From assembly GCA_024362935.1 (NCBI GenBank), contig JANCRA010000028.1, positions 3,694,501-3,758,500 on the forward strand: 64,000 nt of DNA, given 5' to 3'. Both the position numbers and the translations under genes were made by a program. Positions 48,392 to 59,685 of the stretch are shown here, piece after piece. The notes beneath the pieces were generated by a model. That model was not told the origin of the DNA and made no database searches. It was given only the letters and a program-made list of their open reading frames with translations. The first letter of the stretch is position 1. Every line of letters begins with the position of its first letter. The DNA comes from Setophaga petechia (taxonomy: Eukaryota; Chordata; Aves; Passeriformes; Parulidae).

Positions 48392-51300
48392 GTAAGAGGG
48401 CGTGAGGGGACCGGACAGAGTTATTGAAAAACTCAGTTGGGCAATTCTGGGAACAAGTTATCTGTCAACTGGCAATTGTCAGACTTGGCAATTCTGTCAA
48501 GTTGTCTGGGAGTGGCAGAAGTACCAAAGTCTGCTTTCCCCAGAGCTCTGTTGCTTGTAGTTAGGCCCTCTGACATCTCAGGAGCTTTTGCCATGGGATG
48601 AAGTATTTGTTGTCTTGGGCTGTCTGGTGTCTCATGAGTGCTGAGCCCACCCAACAGTCTCTCCTGAAATGGAGATACTGGTAGCACTTCCCACCATCAC
48701 TCAGACATTGGTTTTCTGAAAGTTAGAGGAACACAGTGTTTGCTGTGAGGTTGGCTGGTGATGGCCAAGAGGCTCCAAAGTTGTTTTGGCTATAGACAGA
48801 CAGACAGGCTGTCTTTCTGTCTCACACACACCTGCACACAAGGCATAGCCTTAATTCCTGAGGAAGCAAGACTGAAGAACAAGCAGTGCTGAGCTGTTGC
48901 AACAATGCTGGAAAAGAGGTGAAGCATCTCCCACTTAGAAATCTCCACATTCTTTTTACAGTCATAAAAACACTCTGGTGCTTAATCCTACTGGTACTCC
49001 CAGTGATACCACCAAGTGTGCTTCTCTTAAGATACCCCTAAATGGTAACTCAAGCAGGAGTTGTGTCCACTGTGCTGTGCACTAAAAGTGTGTACCCTCC
49101 ACTGCAGGGTTTTGTCATTTCTGGTGTGTGACCATGTTGACAGGGGTCTTAGGACGAGGGAAGAGACAAGGATCTGACTCCATGTTTCAGAAGGCTTGAT
49201 TTATTATTTTATTATATATATTACATTAAAACTATACTAAAAGAATAGAAGAAAGGATTTCATCACAAGGCTAGCTAAGGATAGAATAGCAAGGAATGAT
49301 AACAAAGGTGTGTGGCTCGGGCTCTCTGTCCGAGCCAGCTGACTGTGATTGGCCATTAATTACAAACATCCAACATGACACCAATCCCAGATGCACCTGT
49401 TGCATTCCACAGCAGCAGATAATCATTGTTTACATTTTGTTCCTGAGGCCTCTCAGCTTCTCAGGAGGAAAAATCCTAAGGACAGGATTTTCCATAAAAG
49501 ATGTCTGTGACACTGGTGCATATCCAGATAATACCATAATATAAGATATATCCAGATAACACCATAATACCAGAAATCCAGAAAATTCCATAGCACCATG
49601 CCCAGATGATGCTGTTGTCCCCTCAGGTGCGTGAGCGAGACCTGCCCTTCGTGATGCACACGCTGGCTGCCGAGTTCACCATCCTCAGAGTAGTGAATGG
49701 GGAGACAGTGGCTGCTGATGACTTTGGGGTAACAAATGGATTTGTCAAACCAAAACTAGGTAAGCACCAGCTTGCCAGGGATTGGGGTGGAAGTTTTGCC
49801 TCCTAGCTTCCTTCAGCATTTGGATGAATACTTATCATGTTTTAAGATTGCAATTTTACAAGCCTCTCTTAGTACAACCATGGATTTGAGTAGGTTCTTC
49901 ATTTTCTGAGCAGTGCTAGTAAGTTTGGCTGAATTTTGGCCTTCTAATGCTAGTTTTTCTAAAGACATGCCTTTGGTAGGACAGAAGGTTAAAGTGCAGT
50001 TTGTTGCAGTTGCAAAAATAATATTGTCTATAGCCCATATTTCCATGTTTCAGCATTCCAAAGGAAAATGGCTTCTCTAAAAGCTTGTTTGAGTAGTGCA
50101 GTGAAGATTGTTTTCTGAGGATCAAGGCCACAATGAGCCCAGGGCTGTACAGAACCTTAGAATGTTTGCAGGTTCGAGGAGCAAGTATCAAGCCAAAGGG
50201 CACAATCAGGAAAAGAAACAATTTACATACATATGCTTAGCTACACACATGTGTGTAATTTTTTGCCCATAACCAGACAAAGCAGGGATCAGTTATGATG
50301 AAGTGCCACTCAGTTTGATCACTCAAGAGCTAACAATCACCTCATTTAAGAAAATGAGTCTTGAAGAAAAAAAGCATCAAGAAAGGGCACAGTGAAACAC
50401 ACGTTGATAATGCACCAGCCCACAGTTTGCTGTGGTGGTCTGTTGGTTGTGTGCCTAAATGCTGGGTTGCTCTGTTAGGTTGCATGCCTAAATGCTGGCT
50501 GCTTCTCAGCTACTGGCTGCAATCTGTTAGACAAACTGCTGCGTGGCAGCTGGGTTTTAATTTTTCAAGATATTATGGCAAAATACATCCCCAGAAATTA
50601 GGGAAACAGGATGGACTGCCAGCAACCACAGCCTTCCATAACCCTGCCTTTTAATGGTGGAAACCTGCATTCTTTTTCCATTTTCCAGTTTCTCTTGGCC
50701 CCTCCTTTAGCTTGGCCCTCATGTAATGTGGATGCACCCAATGGCCTGAAAGCCCCCCAAAGGTGAGCAGGGCATGCAGGGTGACACCACCCCTATGCCT
50801 CAGGGAGACCAGCACAGGAGCAAATTATCCACAGGCCCCTCATTCCCTGTCTGAGAGCCAGCAGGGCTCCAGCAGTGAGGCACTGCCTTACAAGTACTGT
50901 CACATTCTCTGTGACCCTTGCCAGGGCATGGATTGCACAGCTGATGGGACAGGAGCCTGCTGCAGATGTGGCTTCACAGCTCTGTGTGTCTGTGTTGTCT
51001 CTTTCAGTTCAGAGGCCTGTCATTCATCCTCTTTCCAGCCCAAGTAATATGTTCTGTGTCACCAGCCTGGACCCAGATACCCTTCCCACTGTTGCTACAC
51101 TCCTGATGGATGTCATGTTTTACTCCAATGGGTAGGTCCTGCAGGGAGATGGGGCTTCAATGTCTGGAGGCACAGACTGCAGGTCCTGCAGGGAGATGGG
51201 GCTTCAGGAGAGGTGTGCAGTGTCTGGAGGCACAGACTGTAGGTCCTGCAGGGAGATTGGGTTTCAGGGGAGGTGTGCAGTGTCTGGAGGCACAGACTGC

Positions 51301-54300
51301 TCCTCTGGGGTGCTAGGGATCTGCTGTGGCCTTGTGCTGCTCCAGTGCTTTGCACTGGGGGAGGGAGGGAGGTTTCACAGGCTTAGGAGGGTTGTCCTGA
51401 CAGGTGGAAGCCAAGCAGGTGATTGAGGGTGCCCAAAACCATCTGCTGGCTTTGGAAAGCTGAGCTTTTTCAGAGTGAGGGTGACAGTAGCCATGTGGTC
51501 AGTGTGGTGCATGTCCACACAGGGCCAGAGCAGGTACAGCTGGCTGGATTGCTGCCCCTTGGTGCCCATGGCTCCTGACCCACAGCTCCTTGTGAGGGGA
51601 CTTTGAGGAAGGAATGGAGAGTTTTGTCAGTTGTGGGGACTGGATAGTTTTCCACCTGCAAAATAAAAAAAATCAAATCAGTATAATACACCAGAACTCA
51701 GTGTCACTTCCTTAAGTCAATATAAGAACATTTCTGGTTTCACTGGCTATATCTGCTTTAAAACCCCTTTTTTGTGCTCTTCTAGCCACAGTTAATGTAG
51801 TTCTCTTCTTTTTCTTCAGAGTAAAAGACTCAGTGGTGGGCAACGAAGACTCGGGACATATTCGCTTTTTCTCCTTTTCTCTCATTGAGGGTTACATCTC
51901 CCTGGTCATGGATGTCCAGACACAGCAGAGGTGAGCCTTGATCTTAGAGTAACCTGGACCTTAAAACAAAAAGGATGTTCTCAAAGGAGCAGGAAGCAGC
52001 TTGGACTCCTCCATGTTAATTATTTGGACTATCTTGTACGGGTGTCATGGGCCTGTGCACCTTGTCACTTTTCTGAGTAAAATCTGGCATTTTAGTTCCA
52101 GTGTCTAAATTTTGGACTGGTCTGTCCAAGCCCTCAGTGAAATCACAAATCAATGTGATCTAGGGTTATCTCACTTTCAAAAGAGGAATACTGGAGCAAA
52201 GTGATTTTTGCACTTTTATTCTGTTGCTCCTTAGCTGTGCTTGTAAGAGCAAAACCCAAAAGGAAAACCTGGTGTAGGTGTTTGAAGTTTTCCTGCTAAA
52301 GGCCAAAAGCAGGGTGGGGATGTCAGTGCTGCTGTCCTCCTGCTTTGCTTTTACACATGGATGGGCTTGGTTCAGAGTCTTGTTATGGTGATGATGTCCC
52401 AAGTCATCACTGTGCAGTGGGAGCCATGACTTGTTTGTCCAGCAAGGAAGGAGCCAGCTGCTGAGCAGTCACCCTGTGTGTGTGTGTGTGCAGCACAGCA
52501 GGCTCTCAGGTCTGGAGGGGTGCTGTACTCAGCAGTGCTTAGATTTGCTGTTGACATACAGTGCAGTTTGAGTTTGGTTCTTGGGGGTGAAGCCCCTGCC
52601 CCTTGGACTTGTTTTTCCAATTAATAAATTGCCCTCCTGAAAGTTTCTTTGACCCTATTGGAGTAAACTTTGTCTGTCTTAAGAGGAGCCAGAGGGCTGG
52701 AGCTCCAGCCTGGGGTGTGGGAAATCTGGGGAGCCAATTCTCCTCTCTCACAGGCTGCCTCCTTCACCTTGGGCAGCTCTCTAACCTCCAGTCTCCTTCC
52801 CCTGCTAAGAAATACAGACCTCTGCAGTGGGGCCAGGCATCTCCAGGATGGGGTGGAGAAGCCCTGATGGTGCTCAGACACAAACCCAGTGGTTACTGTC
52901 CACATTCCTGAGAGCAGGCATGGAAACATTCCATCCCTGGCTGTTTCCAAATGCAGCTCAAATCAAACCTTCACAGTTTCAGCATTTGTAAAGCTGGAGC
53001 ACAGCCTGTTACAGATTTTTTCCCTTGCCTCTCTGGGTACCTCTGCCCACCTCCAGCAGGAGATGCTGATTTGCCACAGGATACCTGGAGGATCAGGCAG
53101 GTGCATCTGCTCCACCTGCCTTGGGTCTTCCAGTTTCCCCAGCTACTCCCCATTATTGTTGGTTTCAAACATCTCAAGGATGCAGGAAGAGCAGATCCCC
53201 ACAGGCAGAATCTGACACACTGCTGTGCTTTAATTGCTATGTTTGGTGTTCCTTTTTTTTTTTACAGATTTCCTAATAATTTGTTGTTTACAAGTGCATC
53301 TGGTGAGCTCTGGAAGATGGTGAGGATTGGTGGGCAGCCTCTTGGCTTTGGTAAGTGACATTTGGAGGATCAGTTGGTGTGCAGGCAGGCAGTCACCTCA
53401 GGGCTTACAAGGAGTGTGGAAAAATCCATCTGAGGCTGATGCTTTTTAAGAGCCAGCAGCTTAACATGACTTTGTGAGCTGAGATTTTCAAATAGAAGCC
53501 TCACTCCTATTAAATGTTAAATCAAATGTCAAACTATTTGATAGTTTGACTTCTGAATATACTCCTGGAAGTGCTACATGCTCAGCAGTTCCAGCTGCAT
53601 TGCCTTCATCTGCTGGACCTTGGGGCTGGCTACAGCTGGGGCTTTGGTTAAACAGAAAAACTGGACTAAAAGGTGGCATGGGAGTTCATTGTAGATACTG
53701 AAATCAGTGGTCAGAAAGCAGTGTCATCCTCCAGTGCAGTGCTTGGGTAATTCTGTGATTCTGGTAGACTTTTTATAGATTTATAGCAGCCCATGTGGAA
53801 GCCTCATTCACAGATGTGTTTCACATCCAGTCCTGCACAAGTTTTCTCTACTCAAAAGAATATTGGTCCCAAGTAGCACAGAGAAAATGGTTCATGTTTT
53901 TAGGAGTGTTCTTGTTATTTCTATGTCCCCTGCAATTTTAAGGGTCTGATCTGAATTGTGCTACAAAGGCCTGATCTTCAGGACATGCAGTGGCTCCTTC
54001 CTGGGGGCTCTGAACCACTTAGAAAATACAAACTTGAAGAACATTTCTGAAAAACATTGGGCCAATTTTTGTATTGAATTGCAACTTCAACACCAGACCA
54101 CCAAAAGTAGCAAGAAGGAAATTTTCATGGACCTTCTCTTCATGCATCTTTGAGGCAAATGAGCAGAAATACCATGATATATCATTGATAGCACATCAGG
54201 ACATTGAGCAGGCCCCTAAATATTTGATGTTTAAATATGTTAATTCCAAATCAAGTTCAGATGCTGAATTTGAATCAGTGAAACTCCAGGTTTCATCTGA

Positions 54301-57300
54301 AAACAGTGATCTGAAACAAAGACAGATGAACCATTTAAATTTCATTTAAAGCCCAGAAGGCCAAGCAAATAGCCCAGATGGCAAATGGAGTCCCAGGCTG
54401 CATCCAAAGGAGCATGGTCAGCAGCTTGAAGGAGGAGATTCTGCCTTTCTGCTGTGCTCTTGTGAGAGCCCAGCTGGAGCCCTGCACTCAGTTCTGGTGT
54501 CCCCAACATGAGAAAATGCAAATGTTGGAGCAAGTCCAGAGGGGGCCATGAAATCCATGGGAGGACTGGAGCAGCTCCCCATGGAGACAGGCTGGGAGAG
54601 CTGGGGCTGCTCAGCCTGGAGGAGAGAAGGGTGTGTGGAAACCTCCCAGCACCTCCAGGGCCTGAATGGGCTCCAGGGAAACCAGAGAGGGACTTTGCAT
54701 CAGGAACTGGAGTGACAGCACAAGGGGAATGGGTACCCATGGAAAGAGGGGAAATTTAGGTCAGGTATTGGCAAGAAATTGTTCCCTGTGAGGTGGTGAG
54801 ACTGGCACAGGGCTCCCAGGGAGGCTGTGGATGTCCCAGCCCTGGCAGGGTTCAAAGCTAGGCTGGGTAAGGCTCTGAGCAGCCTGCTCCAGTGGGAGGT
54901 GTCCCTGCCCCTGGCATGGGGGTCTGGGATCAGAGGATCTTTAAGGTCCACTTCAGCCCCTTAACAATCTATGATGATTCTGTGGTGAAATTGGTGTGAA
55001 ATCCTGTTTCAGGGGCTGTGGTGGGCTGCAGCACAGGAGCCATGGGTCCAGGCTGACTGATGGTCAGCATCTCCTCCTTCAGAGTTGCAGGGCCAAGGGT
55101 TCAATAACAGAGAAAAATGGATGTTAAGGATATATGGGGCTGAGCTTTGTGCTTTCTGTTTGAACAGTGCTCAGTGCCTTTCTTTGGACCTCTAAATCCT
55201 TTCAGTCCCTAATGGTTTTGTGCCTTTGGAGAATGTGTGTTTCTCTGTAGCAAAAAGAAGGCAATAAAACTAAATGTGCAGTGTATTGTTGTGGCCCAAA
55301 AACTCGATTCTGTGAGAAAGAACACATTTTATTGCAGAGGTTCCTTCTGATTGGAGCTTGTGAAGACAAACTTCTCCATATGTAGGCATGGAGCTGGTGA
55401 TCTCTGAGACTTTTGCAAGCCCCTGCAGACAATGTTTGATGTTTTGTCTCCCCACAGATGAATGTGGAATTGTCGCTCAGATTTCTGAGCCTTTGGCTGC
55501 AGCTGACATCCCAGCCTACTACATCAGTACTTTTAAGTTTGATCACGCCTTGGTGAGTATGAACACAGCTTCTCTGGAGTAGGGCAGATCTTTTCTTAGG
55601 AGAAAACATTATGAGAATGGCACTTCTCACCTGGATAGCTCGTTGGAGTGCCTTTGCTCCAGTGGAGCCCAGCAAACTCCTCTCTTCAGCCTCCTGGCTG
55701 TCCCTGCCCTGCAGGAGAGGCTCCTGAACCAAGCCTGGCCCTACCCAAGGCAAAGCTGTGTTAGTGAGTGTTGTTCTCAGTCCTTACCTGCAGTGATGGA
55801 AACTTCACACCCTCCCTGAGCACCTTCTTCCACTGCATCTGTATCTTCTATTAGAATATATCTGTATATTCTATTAGAAATGGGTACAAACCCTTCCATG
55901 TGCTTCCAAAGGAGTTGCAGGCTCCAGACCCTCAGGTGGTTCCTCAGGTGCTTCCTTCCCCTTAAGGGAGGGTCAGCACAGGTGCCTTTGTGTGTTGGGA
56001 ACTTTTGGACAGTGCACCAGCAGCAGACCCCTGCCTTCATCTCGTGGTGTCTGCCCTGTCCCAACCTTTGCTTGCTAGACCCATCTGTTAGCTCTGTCCT
56101 TGCATCTTCCTGGTTTGTGATAAACAAGAATTGCCAGGCCAGCAGGAGAAGGTGATTTTGGAGCAGATACGGTTGTTCCATGTTTGTTCTCATGAGTGCC
56201 CATCAGCAGCTGCAGCACAGTCATCAACATGAGAGTCTTGCCATCCTTGGAGAATTCTCTTCATTTTTTTGTACTGATATTTTACTTTCTAAGCCTACCT
56301 CTGCTCTTCCTTTGTAGAGAAGACAACCTCAAAAATCAGGAATTTCCCTAGAAGGGGAAAATGCAATGCCTGAGCCACAAATGGGATGGCATTTTTCTTG
56401 GAACCCATTTCCCCAGTCCTGAAGGAGAGAGTCAGCTGCTTTATACTATTTTTCTTTTCTTAAATGTGCCCTTTATTGCATTATACTTCTCTTTCCATCA
56501 CTTACAAATTCATTATTGAGGTCCTACCTCTGACCTGTAAAAGCTCCAGTGAGATCAAAGCAGGTTTGGGGATTTATAATGACTTTGTTTTTTCACAGTT
56601 GGTGTGAACCATTTGCAGCTGATGGGTCATGTGTGTAAAGAGTAAAAGTAAATATTATTTCAGATAGCAAAGGTCAGAGTGTTATATATGTTTGTCTTAT
56701 ATTTTTTAATATTAACTGTGCTGATAAGATAAGCTAATAAAACACCATTTAAAAATCAATACTGTTAGCTTTGCCTCACATTTCTGCCCATTGTGTGGCC
56801 CCAGGTGTGCAGTTTCTGTGCAGAGCACAAGGTGCAGAGTGCTTCTGCATGTCAAGCCATATCTGGAGAGCTCAGCCCTATCAGCTAAAATAGATCTGTA
56901 GCTGAAAACTTACACCACACAATTGCAATGACTCTGCAGGCAGCTCCACCTTCTCACAGTGCTCATCCTGCTGCCTCCAGCCCCAGACCCTGCTCCCAGC
57001 AGCTGGCAGGATGTGGGGACCATGCAGGTCTTCCTTACTCAAAGCAGTGTTTCAGTGTTTTTCTTTGCTACTTACCATTTTCTTTTTGTATGGTTTTGAA
57101 AGCCTTTCCACCTGGACAGTGCTGTTCCAGCTGTCAAACCCTTCCATCCTTTGGGAGGTTCAGGCATTTTTTGCCTGACTTTGCTCTGGGTGTGCTGGCT
57201 GGGCTGGATGCTTGTTGGCTTTAGGGTGGTTTTGTTGGCCAAGACCTGACCTAGATTTGTTTTCCCTAACTTTGCTACCCAGATACTTTGACTTCTAGAG

Positions 57301-59685
57301 ACATTTCTCGAGGAGTAAATGTATCTTGAACCCTTCCTCTAAATTCCCCCTTTCTTTAATTAAGGTAGTTCAGTACCTGTTGTCAGCAATTTAGAGCACT
57401 GTATAAAAATGTGTTGTTCCCTTTGATCTGATCTTTTTTTCTCTTGTGCATCTTAAGGTGGTTTTGTTACTTAATTTTTATTTCACCTGGGTGTAATACT
57501 CAGATCTTCCTGCCATGCTGTAGCTGTAGATGTTTGCCCTGGTAATCAGGACTGGGGCTTGAGATGAAATCCCTTTGGGAGACAATGTTGAGATGGGAAC
57601 CTGCAGGTCTCTGCTGTGTCCCCTGGGTGATGCAGGGCCAGGCTGGACAGAATCGTGGCTCCCAGCTCCCTCTAGAGAGAGCAGGGAGGAAGAGTTGCCT
57701 TTCCAGGCACTCTGCTCTTGCTGCCTCATGCCCACGGGTGTCTTGCTCTCTTTCCCCAGCATTTTGCTTCTGAAGAGGCTGGAGCTGTGTCTGGGATGTA
57801 ATTTGGAGCTCTGGTTCTTCCTTCCTGGTCAGTGCTTTGATCTGCACTCTACCTGAGAAGGGAGCACAGTGCACTTTGGACTCCTCCACTGGTGCCAAAC
57901 TAGGATGGGTCCTACAAACCAAATCTGTTTGCACATCTGTCCTGGAGAAAACGTTTGTGGGGTGATTGATATAATTTCTGTGCTGTTAGGGGTGAAGGAG
58001 CCTGAGTGAAGGAGCCCTGTGATTCATGGAGGAGATGGGTCTGTGCAGGTCAAAGCCAGAGCTGCCTCCTCCTGCTTCTGTCCAGTGCTCAGGAATCAGG
58101 CAGAGAGACCCCCTGAGCATCACTGTGGTTAAAAACTTGACAACTCTGTCTTTTCTCATTATCTTATGTCGAGGGAAAGAGTCAAACAGCTTCTTGCACT
58201 GCAGTGTTCAGTGTACTGGGAAAAATAATGAAGGGGAGGCAGTGGAGAATCCTGCCTCAAAGTCCTGTTCCCTATAGGGGAGGTGTCCTGGGGTTTTCCT
58301 TCTAAACCAGAAGAGTTTGCTCTATGCTTCTTTTAAGATGATTTTCTTCCTTTCCAAATGACTTTGGTTCACACATCATCAGAGCTGACTGCTGTTATTC
58401 CATCTTCCTATTGGAGAATTGAACATTTTTCTTGTTATTTCTTGTGGGCTTTTCCCTCAGTTTTGTTAAAAACCTCACAGAAAGACACAACCAGTTGTAT
58501 TCCCACTGTATTCCCACTGTCTGAGCTCTTGAGAGTGTCCAGTGAATTCAGGCATTCTACTCTTGGCCTTAAATACCTCAGTCCCTTCTTCAATTTACTT
58601 GATATGAATCATATTGGCTTCTTGCAGCAACTTAGGGATATTTTATTTTTCCCTCAGTCCTCTCTCCACTTTTCAAGAGCTGCCAGTGTCTTGGAGTTTC
58701 TGTAGAGTTCAGACACACTTTTTCTGCCAGATGTAACTTTACTTTTGATGTTCTTTTCTGCCAGTGACAGTCACTCTGAGATTTTTTACATTTTCTGTTA
58801 CAAGAGGTTTTTCTTGCAGTAAGCTTGAAAAGACATCATGAATAATACAGACTTCTATGGTTAAGTGTCCTCACAAGGCTGGATAAGAAGGCACCACAAA
58901 CAGACTGGTGGCTCTCTTCCTCTTTTGATGGCTGTGTTCTCCTGTCCCCTCCATGGCCTTCCCATCCCCACCTGCAGGTCCCAAACCTGTGGGGTGCCCC
59001 AAGAGCCTCATGGAGCCCTCAGGCAGCCCCACAAATCCATCAGCACCTTGCATGAGTCAGCTCCTGGCATGCAAGGGCTTCACCAGCAAAAGGAAGGGAA
59101 AGGAGGGGACAGGAAGAGCAGAGTATTGAAATAATACAAATATAGATGGACAGGATGTGCCTGATCTTGTCTGGGCCTTGGTGCTGAACTTAGTGAACTT
59201 CAGGTGTGAGCAAAAACCAGCAAAGTGTCTGCATCCCTGGGACTTGTAGGGGGATAGAATATCAGAAAATAAAGATAGTGTAGAAAGTGATCTCACCCCT
59301 AAGGAGCCACAGCTGGGCCAATGATCAAAGATCAGGAACAGGCCTGGCTTTAACAGGCCACAGCTGTGACCAGTGGGAGGAAGATGCTGTAAAAGAGTGG
59401 GGTGGCTGCTTGGGAACAGAGCTGGGGTCAGGGGCTGCTTTGTGCAGAAGTCAGTGCCCTGAGGAGCTGCCCCTGAGAAAACACCAAGAAGGTGTGAAAC
59501 TATTGTGATAAGGAGAAAATACTATGGAACCCAGGGCCTGGTCTGGCTTTGTCTCCTTTCTCTCTTTACCTTGTCACCCCTTTTGCTGGAACATGACCTT
59601 TCTTTTTGTTTTCTTGCAGGTACCTGAAGAAAATATAAATGGTGTGGTCAATGCACTCCAAGTCAGTCAAGCTGAAAAGCATTAG
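48198..59685 (+). CDS. CASTOR2: CASTOR2 (GATSL2), exons 3-9; 5' exons outside window
   Basis: The coding segments are 48198-48391, 49627-49759, 51008-51131, 51820-51930, 53268-53350, 55458-55552 and 59620-59685. They splice to 806 nt: two bases of a split Glu codon, then 267 codons and TAG. Known role: cytosolic ACT-domain protein of the CASTOR family that binds GATOR2 and dampens amino-acid signalling to mTORC1. Seen in the sequence: the second ACT-type domain starts near ADATWLALNV, the ligand-loop segment is STYQTDFILV, the later regions are FSFSLIEGYISLVMD and SGELWKMVRIGGQPLGF, and the last ACT part is DECGIVAQ...STFKFDHALV. At the position where CASTOR1 has His-His-Val next to its arginine pocket, this protein has Gln-Asn-Ile (LADQNISVF), the CASTOR2 state associated with loss of arginine sensing. 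All introns are GT-AG, with phases 1,0,1,2,2,1,0. With about 62 missing N-terminal residues the total is 329, equal to the human protein as I recall it. CASTOR1 is the alternative, but it diverges clearly. Confidence 0.97.
49127..49512 (-). mobile_element. Solo LTR, family A, copy 4 (intron 3)
   Basis: A 386-bp solo LTR in minus orientation. On the minus strand it begins TGTCACAGACAT and ends GGTCACA, giving TG...CA ends. It is flanked by a perfect 6-bp duplication, CTGGTG, at 49121-49126 and 49513-49518. On the minus strand it carries a CCAAT-type box (GGCCAATCACAG) and AATAAA near its 3' end. A 6-bp duplication is typical of ERVK-type (class II) elements. The family is one I recognise from songbirds. 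No internal retroviral genes adjoin it. Confidence 0.9.
49520..49600 (+). repeat. Degenerate tandem repeat of about 26 bp before exon 4
   Basis: The motif ATCCAGATAATACCATAATA recurs about three times with decay between the intron 3 LTR and exon 4. It reaches into the likely branch-point region of the exon 4 acceptor. Confidence 0.6.
49627..49759 (+). CDS. CASTOR2: CASTOR2 exon 4
   Basis: The acceptor is cccctcag at 49626 and the donor is gtaagc from 49760. The exon encodes VRERDLPFVMHTLAAEF and then ILRVVNGETVAADDFGV and TNGFVKPKL, ending in phase 1 with the first base of a Val codon. This linker between the ACT halves is the least conserved part visible: LAAEF and ADDFGV differ from human LSSEF and AENLGI. 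The polypyrimidine tract before it is short, and a solo LTR ends 114 bp upstream. Confidence 0.96.
51008..51131 (+). CDS. CASTOR2: CASTOR2 exon 5
   Basis: The acceptor is tctctttcag at 51007 and the donor is gtaggtcc from 51132. The exon encodes VQRPVIHPLSSPSN, then MFCVTSLDPDTLPT and VATLLMDVMFYSN, and the first two bases of Gly (phase 2). It has Met where human CASTOR2 has Arg in SPSNRFCV. The donor and the intron bases after it are the first unit of a tandem repeat, described separately. Readthrough at this donor would meet TAG at 51133-51135. Confidence 0.97.
51134..51300 (+). repeat. Tandem repeat of about 60 bp copying the exon 5 donor flank
   Basis: There are three units: 51134-51180 (47 bp, lacking 13 bp), 51181-51240 (60 bp) and 51241-51300 (60 bp). 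Each begins AGGTCCTGCAGGGAGAT and ends GTCTGGAGGCACAGACTG. The first unit begins at the third base of intron 5, so the intron-side donor sequence is part of the repeat. Confidence 0.95.
51820..51930 (+). CDS. CASTOR2: CASTOR2 exon 6
   Basis: The acceptor is tttcttcag at 51819 and the donor is gtgagcc from 51931. The exon enters with the last base of Gly and leaves in phase 2 within an Arg codon. It encodes VKDSVVGNEDSGHIRFF and then SFSLIEGYISLVMDVQTQQ. The variable loop SVVGNEDS replaces human PMATGDDC without any length change. The FSLIEGYISLVMD core is fully conserved. Confidence 0.97.
53268..53350 (+). CDS. CASTOR2: CASTOR2 exon 7
   Basis: The acceptor is a long T run followed by acag at 53267, and the donor is gtaagtg from 53351. 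The exon encodes the end of Arg, FPNNLLFTSASGELWKM and VRIGGQPLGF, ending in phase 1 with the first base of Asp. The SGELWKMVRIGGQPLGF block is the CASTOR-family signature before the last ACT half. Confidence 0.97.
54352..54984 (+). mobile_element. CR1 LINE 3' fragment (intron 7)
   Basis: The 5'-truncated 3' end of a chicken-repeat-1 retrotransposon in sense orientation. Recognisable pieces are GAGAGCCCAGCTGGAGCCCTG, CTGGGGCTGCTCAGCCTGGAG, the GGGTTCAAAGCTAGGCTGG region and the tail ATGATTCTGTG. It ends without poly(A), as CR1 does. It lies about 1 kb inside intron 7 and 470 bp upstream of exon 8. Confidence 0.9.
55458..55552 (+). CDS. CASTOR2: CASTOR2 exon 8
   Basis: The acceptor is ctccccacag at 55457 and the donor is gtgagtat from 55553. 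The exon encodes DECGIVAQISEPLAAADI and then PAYYISTFKFDHAL, ending in phase 0. In CASTOR1 the equivalent DECG and STFNFDHAL segments line the arginine pocket. They are kept here, so the difference in ligand behaviour would lie mainly in the QNI triplet of exon 3. Confidence 0.97.
59620..59685 (+). CDS. CASTOR2: CASTOR2 exon 9, C-terminus and stop
   Basis: The acceptor is tttcttgcag at 59619. The exon encodes VPEENINGVVNALQVSQAEKH and stops at TAG 59683-59685. This matches the CASTOR2 C-terminus (VPEENIN...ALQVSQ..KH), not CASTOR1. It follows intron 8, the longest intron between recognised exons (55553-59619). Confidence 0.97.
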   Translation, partial: VPEENINGVVNALQVSQAEKH

